9,739 bases of DNA from Candidatus Gastranaerophilales bacterium (lineage in GTDB: Bacteria; Cyanobacteriota; Vampirovibrionia; Gastranaerophilales; Gastranaerophilaceae): contig CALVEE010000060.1 in NCBI GenBank assembly GCA_944326495.1, positions 1-9,739 of the forward strand, in the 5' to 3' direction. The notes beneath the pieces are model-generated. The model was not told the DNA's origin. It worked only from the letters and a program-made list of their open reading frames with translations, and did not search any database. Both the position numbers and the translations under genes were made by a program. Positions 5,622-9,739 of this stretch are shown piece after piece. Every line of letters starts with the position of its first letter. The first letter of the stretch is position 1.

Positions 5622-6203
5622 TTATTCCAACCACTCTTTTATCCGGTTTTGTAATTCGTCTTCTGATACGTTTACCGGAAAACATTTACCCTCAAGCACT
5701 TTTGCATCAGGAGCAAGCTTTTGCATGTTTTCTCCGGAATTTCCGATAGGGCTTCCGCCGGATGTCGCAAACGGAATAACAAGTTTACCTGAAAAATCAT
5801 AAGATTCCATAAACGTATCTATAATTGAAGGCTCTCTGTACCACCAGACAGGAAATCCAACAAAAACTACCTCATATTTTTCAATATCTTCTATTTTAGA
5901 AGCAATTTGAGGGCGGCAATTTTTATCCTTCATTTCAAGAGAAGTTCTGCTGTTACTATTAGTCCAATCTAAATCTGCCGCGGTATAAGGTTTTTCCGGT
6001 TTGATTTCAAATAAGTCTCCGCCTGTTACACCGGCAATTTTTTCAGCAAGTCTTTTTGTTGTGCCTGTAGCACTAAAATAAGCAACCAGCACTTTTTTAT
6101 TTGTCATAATTTTTCCCTCCGTTTTCATTTTACATCCGACTAATACCGTTAAGCTGCTCAGTAGTATAATACTTACAAATATTATTAATAAAAAATTTCT
6201 CAT
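5622..6203 (-). CDS. Flavodoxin-like protein with lipoprotein signal peptide
   Basis: FMN-binding electron carrier or quinone/flavin reductase-like protein, last gene of the tetR unit. From the ATG at 6203 it has 193 residues: a signal peptide (MRN, then a hydrophobic stretch) ending in the lipobox LVGC with C24 as the lipidated residue, then a flavodoxin domain from about residue 36. The FMN phosphate loop is SATGTTKR after VLVAYF. The FMN-binding loops GFPVWWYREP and FATSGGSPIG are intact. The size and loops resemble the Flavodoxin_4 type. The TTG at 6236 would add 11 residues but has no ribosome site. A second in-frame ATG at 6107 has a perfect GGAGGG (6115-6120) 7 nt upstream and would give a cytoplasmic 161-residue form. 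The aldo-keto reductase gene ends 78 nt upstream of the 6203 start. Confidence 0.88.
   Translation of the reverse strand: MRNFLLIIFVSIILLSSLTVLVGCKMKTEGKIMTNKKVLVAYFSATGTTKRLAEKIAGVTGGDLFEIKPEKPYTAADLDWTNSNSRTSLEMKDKNCRPQIASKIEDIEKYEVVFVGFPVWWYREPSIIDTFMESYDFSGKLVIPFATSGGSPIGNSGENMQKLAPDAKVLEGKCFPVNVSEDELQNRIKEWLE
6107..6120 (-). promoter_or_regulatory. Strong internal ribosome binding site and second start in the flavodoxin gene
   Basis: GGAGGG (6115-6120) lies 7 nt ahead of an in-frame ATG (6107-6105). That ATG begins MTNKKVLVAYF, exactly where the flavodoxin fold begins. The site falls in the linker after the lipobox cysteine. Confidence 0.65.
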
Positions 6204-6268
6204 TGTTCTTTTATTACCTTTTAAAACTTTTAACAAATTAATTTTAATACATCAGAGCAGCTATCAGT

Positions 6269-6298
6269 CAATAGATTATTTTCATTTATAATCTATTG
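6269..6298. repeat. 11-bp hairpin around the aldo-keto reductase stop codon
   Basis: CAATAGATTAT (6269-6279) and ATAATCTATTG (6288-6298) are perfect complements with an 8-nt loop. On the minus strand the TGA stop of the aldo-keto reductase (6282-6284) lies in the loop. No T-run follows, so it is not a standard terminator; it may stabilise or separate parts of the tetR mRNA. Confidence 0.7.
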
Positions 6299-7283
6299 CT
6301 TTTACGGTTCCGAGTTTGTGAATATCTTCATCTGTTCTATTTCCGTATATTGTTATTTTATTTAATTCTTTTTCAATATTGTTAAATTCTTCCTCCGTAA
6401 GCTCAATATCGGCCGCACCAAGATTTTCTATAACTCTTTCATCTTTTCTCATGCCGGGAATTGGCACAACATGAGGATATTTGTGTAGCATCCAGGCTAA
6501 AGAAATTTGAGCTGGCGAAATCCCTTTTTTATTAGCAACTTCATTAAGCAAATCCAAAAGCGGCTGATTTTTTTCTACATTTTCAGGATTAAACCTTGTA
6601 ATAACTCTTCTTACATCATCGCCTTTGTATTGTGTATTTTTGTTGTACTTTCCGCTTAAAAATCCGCTTGCCATGGGAGAAAATGCAACAAAACCGATAT
6701 TTAACTCCTGACAAAGCGGTATTACATCTTTTTCAAACATCCGCTCCATCATTGAGTATTCACTTTGAATTGCAGTCAGAGGAGTTATTGCATGTGCTTT
6801 TTTAATCTGTTCCGGCATTGATTGAGACTGCCCCCACGCACGAATTTTACCTTCTTTAATAAATTCTCCCATCCAGCCTGCAACCTCTTCCACATTACTG
6901 TCCAAGGGAACTCTGTGCTCATAATAAATATCAATATAATCGGTTTGCAATCTCTTTAGAGAGTCGTTTAAAGCATTTGTTACACCTTTTTTGCTTAGTT
7001 TTCCCTCCGGAATTTCCTGTCCCAGCTGAAAAACAGGTACAAATTTTGTTGTCAAAATAATTTTATCCCTGAAAGGTTTCACAGCCTTTCCGACAAGTTC
7101 TTCATTCACATAAGGCCCGTAAGCTTCTGCCGTGTCAAAAAGTGTACAGCCCAAATCGTAGGCTTTTTGCATAAGCCTTATAGATTCTTCTTCCGCAGGA
7201 ATTGCACCGTAGCCGTGGGAAAACCCCATACAGCCTATACCGACTGCCGAAACCTCAATATCTCTAAGTTTTCTGTATTTCAT
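6282..7283 (-). CDS. Aldo-keto reductase
   Basis: NADPH-dependent cytoplasmic oxidoreductase of the (beta/alpha)8 aldo-keto reductase superfamily, 333 residues, reducing aldehydes or ketones to alcohols. The catalytic tetrad is complete: D50 and Y55 (FDTAEAYG), K80 (LTTKF) and H123 (YYEHRVP). Other family features are the start LRDIEVSAVGIGCMGFSHGYG, the IQSEYSMMER segment, and the cofactor-binding end VVPIPGMRKDERVIENLGA. Sequence features such as GCMGFSHGYG are typical of the YakC/AKR13-like group. The start is set by AAAGGAG (7293-7299), which overlaps the tetR stop codon, so translation of the two is probably coupled. Being next to a TetR repressor and a flavodoxin points to a redox or electrophile response unit; the true substrate is unknown. 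Confidence 0.95.
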   Translation of the reverse strand: MKYRKLRDIEVSAVGIGCMGFSHGYGAIPAEEESIRLMQKAYDLGCTLFDTAEAYGPYVNEELVGKAVKPFRDKIILTTKFVPVFQLGQEIPEGKLSKKGVTNALNDSLKRLQTDYIDIYYEHRVPLDSNVEEVAGWMGEFIKEGKIRAWGQSQSMPEQIKKAHAITPLTAIQSEYSMMERMFEKDVIPLCQELNIGFVAFSPMASGFLSGKYNKNTQYKGDDVRRVITRFNPENVEKNQPLLDLLNEVANKKGISPAQISLAWMLHKYPHVVPIPGMRKDERVIENLGAADIELTEEEFNNIEKELNKITIYGNRTDEDIHKLGTVKAIDYK

Positions 7284-7297
7284 AATTCAATTCTCCT

Positions 7298-7891
7298 TTA
7301 TTTAAGATAAGCCTGAAAAATAGACTTGATACGAATATCACAAAATCTATCCGTCCAATCAAGCGGCTCAAATTTTCCGTTAGACATACACCAGCTAATC
7401 ATCATTCCGTAAAGTTCACTAATTATAATATATGTTAATAGCTCAACCGGAGCATCCTCTCTAAGCTCTTTTGAATTTCTTAAAATATTTGAAAGCATCT
7501 CACAGTCATAGAACCATTTTTTACTGTCCATACTTTCCGGTACATGATTAGGGTCAATTACATTCCTTATCCACTCGCGGCAGATTTGAATTCCGCAAAA
7601 CTCAACCTGTTCCATAAAACGCCGGAAATAATGCCGCAGTTTTTCAAATAATTCCGCATTTTCCATCTGTTCAATCTCTTCTGCAATTTCGCTAAAAGGA
7701 GTTCTGCTTATTTCCGGAACAATATCTTCTTTTCTTTTAAAATACGTGTAAAATGTACCCTTTGCAACTCCCGCTTTTTTTGTAATATCCTCAACATTAA
7801 TTGAGTTAAAGCCTTTTTCCTTAATAAGCTCCAATCCCGCCGATATGAGTTTGCGTTTTGTTTCTTGTGCAGCAATTTTACGTTTCACCAT
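7298..7891 (-). CDS. TetR/AcrR-family transcriptional regulator
   Basis: Dimeric DNA-binding repressor, 197 residues, within the usual family size. The N-terminal tetR domain runs from about 10 to 58: KRKLISAGLELIKEKGFNSINVEDITKKAGVAKG (split here for length: KRKLISAGLELI, then EKGFNSINVEDI, then TKKAGVAKG), with the recognition part AKGTFYTYFKRKEDI. The rest is a variable helical ligand domain with several cysteines (for example FCGIQICREW), which could sense an electrophile. It is the first gene of a unit with the aldo-keto reductase (14-nt gap) and flavodoxin, and is probably the repressor of its own promoter. The ATG at 7891 has GGGAG (7900-7904) 8 nt upstream. Two tandem palindromes overlap its -35 region. 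The effector molecule is unknown. Confidence 0.94.
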   Translation of the reverse strand: MVKRKIAAQETKRKLISAGLELIKEKGFNSINVEDITKKAGVAKGTFYTYFKRKEDIVPEISRTPFSEIAEEIEQMENAELFEKLRHYFRRFMEQVEFCGIQICREWIRNVIDPNHVPESMDSKKWFYDCEMLSNILRNSKELREDAPVELLTYIIISELYGMMISWCMSNGKFEPLDWTDRFCDIRIKSIFQAYLK

Positions 7892-7921
7892 ACAATATTC
7901 TCCCGTCAGAAAAATATTGTA
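7891..7921. repeat. 9-bp inverted repeat from the -10 box to the tetR start codon
   Basis: TACAATATT (7891-7899) and AATATTGTA (7913-7921) are perfect inverted copies with a 13-nt spacer. The right arm contains the -10 box (7916-7921) and the left arm adjoins the ATG. One arm lies upstream of the predicted transcript start, so it cannot fold in the mRNA. If it matters, it acts on DNA. Confidence 0.6.
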
Positions 7922-7944
7922 TCAAATTAGTGACTTAAAGTCAA
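7916..7944 (-). promoter_or_regulatory. Promoter of the tetR-AKR-flavodoxin unit
   Basis: On the minus strand TTGACT (7939-7944) and TACAAT (7916-7921) are separated by exactly 17 nt, each matching the sigma-70 consensus at five of six positions. TGA directly before the -10 box gives an extended -10. The predicted transcript start is near 7909, leaving an 18-nt leader with the GGGAG site. Confidence 0.8.
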
Positions 7945-7957
7945 TGACTCAGGGTCA
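7931..7957. promoter_or_regulatory. Two tandem 13-bp palindromes, likely TetR operators
   Basis: TGACTTAAAGTCA (7931-7943) is a perfect TGACT-N3-AGTCA palindrome overlapping the -35 box. TGACTCAGGGTCA (7945-7957) is a near-copy with one mismatch in the second half. The centres are 14 bp apart. The outer one runs into the stop codon of the HNH-like gene. Their position suits repression by the adjacent TetR protein. Confidence 0.72.
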
Positions 7958-9025
7958 ACGCTTTCTGCGCAAACTTCGCGTATAATAATTTTTTACCACA
8001 TTTTGAGCAGTCTCTTCCGTATATCTGTACTTAGATAAATTTAAATTTATCTTTCCGTCAGATTCCTTGTTAAGTGTTCTTTCAATCTGATACGGATAAG
8101 TCTCATACCCTTTGAAACCGCCGTTATGGATTATTTTAATAATTTGGTTTATATATTTTTGGCAATTCTTAGGAATATTTGGAAATCTTTCTATAAATTT
8201 TGCAAGCGGCATATTTGCTCTTGTGCTGTTTGCATTTCCCGAAACGAGCATAAAATTATCAATAGAATTTGCTCCGCCCAGAGAATCAGGCTTGATATGT
8301 TCAATTGTTCCTATTGATGTTCTTATAAGTCGTTTTGCAATTTCCTGTTGAGTTCGGCCTGCATATTTAACAATAAAAGCGTTTTCACTCGTTACAGATG
8401 TGGGAAGATAAATAGCCCTTTCTTTAAGTTGTTCAAAAACATCTTCTTCATCTTTTCTGATATGAATATCATCAAAAGAACTCAATAAAGTTTTTCTTTT
8501 GAATGTGTTTTCCTGCGAATTATCTAAAATAATCTGACGGCAGGTTGTTGTTTTCCGATGAATTTCAAGTGCTTTAGCCGGCGAAAGATTTAATGAAATC
8601 TTATCTACATCATCCAAAACTTTAAATTCTTCAAGCTTCAATTTAATCAACGCTTCATTGTAGTGCTTCTGTAATATCTCCGGTAAAGTCACTTCCGGAG
8701 ATTTATTAACATACTGGGTAAACATCCTGAAAATTCTTTTTTCTACAGGCTGCATATATAATGTATACGGAGAAAGAACTTTAAAAATATCTTTGACATC
8801 ATTACAAGCATCTATTTTCATTTCAATCCGCGTTTCTTTTGAAGCGGAAATCATCGGAACTCCGAAATACGGACATATTATATCATTAAACTTTTGCAAT
8901 TTTTTCAAAGGATTGCCGGCGGAAGTATTTGCTTTAAAAGCCGGTCTGCGGTCGGAACATTCCGGCCTTTGAGCGGAAAAAAGCGTATTGTTAAATATTT
9001 TTCTTGTGACAGCTTGTATTTGCAA
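7955..9025 (-). CDS. HNH-like protein with long helical insert and missing zinc ligands
   Basis: Putative nuclease-fold protein, 356 residues from the TTG at 9025. A CxxC-like site, CPYFG (51-55), occurs early. About 190 helix-rich residues later comes a HNH-type core: IEHIKPDSLGG with H243, then NSIDNF, then the block SGNANSTRANMP, which resembles the CxxCN-x-x-R end of HNH domains. Three of the four positions usually occupied by zinc-binding cysteines are F, S and A, so metal binding in this form is doubtful. The histidine of the core is kept. The N-terminus carries AFKA (29-32). I chose TTG 9025 because AGGGGA (9033-9038) lies 7 nt upstream; the TTG at 9073 has no ribosome site and a possible promoter runs through it. 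It may be a nuclease, a decayed nuclease or a binding protein. Confidence 0.6.
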   Translation of the reverse strand: MQIQAVTRKIFNNTLFSAQRPECSDRRPAFKANTSAGNPLKKLQKFNDIICPYFGVPMISASKETRIEMKIDACNDVKDIFKVLSPYTLYMQPVEKRIFRMFTQYVNKSPEVTLPEILQKHYNEALIKLKLEEFKVLDDVDKISLNLSPAKALEIHRKTTTCRQIILDNSQENTFKRKTLLSSFDDIHIRKDEEDVFEQLKERAIYLPTSVTSENAFIVKYAGRTQQEIAKRLIRTSIGTIEHIKPDSLGGANSIDNFMLVSGNANSTRANMPLAKFIERFPNIPKNCQKYINQIIKIIHNGGFKGYETYPYQIERTLNKESDGKINLNLSKYRYTEETAQNVVKNYYTRSLRRKR

Positions 9026-9041
9026 AACGAGTTCCCCTGTT

Positions 9042-9073
9042 ATTATATTACCAGTTATTTCAAATCTTGACAA
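9042..9073 (-). promoter_or_regulatory. Possible promoter of the HNH-like gene
   Basis: On the minus strand TTGTCA (9068-9073) is followed after 17 nt by TAATAT (9045-9050), and a perfect TATAAT lies at 9042-9047. The leader to the TTG at 9025 would be only about 10-13 nt, so the exact -10 choice is uncertain. It would argue against the longer start at 9073. Confidence 0.4.
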
Positions 9074-9110
9074 TCATAGCAAAATTTATTTTGAGGAGTT
9101 TTAAAAAAAT

Positions 9111-9739
9111 ATGACATCAAATATAAATTTTAAAGGCATACCTGTTGCAAAAGCCAAAACTGCCGTAAATAGTTTTAAAATCTACCGACTCGGTGCAAAT
9201 GATATTGATTTTGCCCGGGAACTGCAAAGAAACATTAATTTAAGAAAGCTTATGCCAAACCTGAAAATAACAGAATACAATATCTGGAGCAGCATGATTC
9301 GCGAAGCGCTTTTTGATACCTCGTTCATGAATACTCAAAGATTGCTTACAACCGTCAATAATTCTCCTTGCGGAATTATGAATTATTCTATCAATAAAGC
9401 TTCCGTTAATCTAAATTATATAGGGACATGGCCGCAAGAAATCGGGAAAAAAGTTCCGTTTGCGGGAAAAACGCTTTTCACGGCATTATTCAAACATTTT
9501 TCAGAATCCAAAGCACTTTTTATAAATCTTGTTGCAATGAGACTTGCGCCTTTTGACCCTATGGGAAAATATCTTAAATTAGGTTTTAAACGCTGCGGCG
9601 GTGATAATTATCAGGAAATTATGAGAATTGACAGAGATAGAGCCAATAAAACATTGGAAACTTTACAACAAGAGATAGAGCTTTCAAAAATAGAAAACGC
9701 TTCTGATGTTAACTTATTTGATGAACTAAAGCTGCCTAT
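9111..9739 (+). CDS. GNAT-like acetyltransferase fold protein (cut by window end)
   Basis: The open frame runs from the ATG at 9111 to the window end, 209 codons with no stop. It looks like a degenerate GNAT domain: a central strand SPCGIMNYSI, a strand around NLNYIGTWP, the acetyl-CoA loop region VPFAGKTLFTALF (115-127), which resembles R/Q-x-x-G-x-G/A without the first glycine spacing, and YLKLGFKRCG (154-163), the usual GNAT beta-6/7 turn. Acetyl-CoA binding is plausible but not certain. A lysine- and glutamate-rich helix follows (about 173-195). The N-terminus NINFKG (4-9) is the lineage-type tag. GAGGAG (9093-9098) precedes the ATG by 12 nt, which is long. It diverges from the HNH-like gene. 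Confidence 0.65.
   Translation, partial: MTSNINFKGIPVAKAKTAVNSFKIYRLGANDIDFARELQRNINLRKLMPNLKITEYNIWSSMIREALFDTSFMNTQRLLTTVNNSPCGIMNYSINKASVNLNYIGTWPQEIGKKVPFAGKTLFTALFKHFSESKALFINLVAMRLAPFDPMGKYLKLGFKRCGGDNYQEIMRIDRDRANKTLETLQQEIELSKIENASDVNLFDELKLP

Noticed and set aside
8112..8351. Two short plus-strand frames opposite the HNH-like gene
   Set aside because: They are antisense to the HNH-like core whose IEHIKP motif is recognisable; no supporting start signals.
9067..9072. Plus-strand TTGACA as -35 box for the GNAT-like gene
   Set aside because: At 16-18 nt downstream there is no -10-like sequence (TTTGAG region, in the ribosome site), so the match seems accidental.

Overview
The window looks like a low-GC bacterial chromosome with short, mostly lean intergenic gaps. 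Three proteins (1696-1971, 7955-9025 and the one starting at 9111) share an N-terminal AF-K-S/A or NF-K-G tag. From memory this style of N-terminus is common in gut Vampirovibrionia (Melainabacteria, Gastranaerophilales), and it is my best guess for the source; no ribosomal RNA or other marker is present to confirm it. Several genes have a perfect TATAAT -10 box with a poor -35 box.

Layout. 1-600 (-) is the N-terminal 200 residues of isoleucyl-tRNA synthetase. 601-1695 holds no credible protein gene but is full of repeats. A ~416 bp element with perfect 22-bp inverted ends (754-775 and 1147-1168) seems to have landed in the base of a large hairpin (1169-1250). It carries one copy of a ~100-nt structured repeat, and a second copy lies outside it at 1392-1520. 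1696-1971 (+) is a small lineage-type hypothetical protein with its own promoter and a bidirectional terminator. 2054-3442 (-) is a dicarboxylate/amino-acid:cation symporter.

3553-5619 (+) carries MazG NTP pyrophosphohydrolase, an exported parvulin-type prolyl isomerase and an EamA-type drug/metabolite transporter. MazG and the transporter both start exactly where a leaderless transcript from a perfect TATAAT box would start. 5622-7891 (-) is a compact unit reading TetR regulator, aldo-keto reductase, lipoprotein-type flavodoxin. Its promoter is overlapped by two tandem 13-bp palindromes that look like TetR operators, which suggests an autoregulated stress or electrophile-responsive redox unit. 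7955-9025 (-) is a degenerate HNH-like protein, and diverging from it at 9111 (+) is a GNAT-like protein cut off by the window end.

The points most worth following up are the nested repeat and inverted-repeat element at 744-1250, the palindromic operator array in front of tetR, the two possible translation starts of the flavodoxin, the paired leaderless starts, the HVGT signature in IleS, and the zinc-ligand-poor HNH protein. I did not find a complete, clearly new defence or mobile system.
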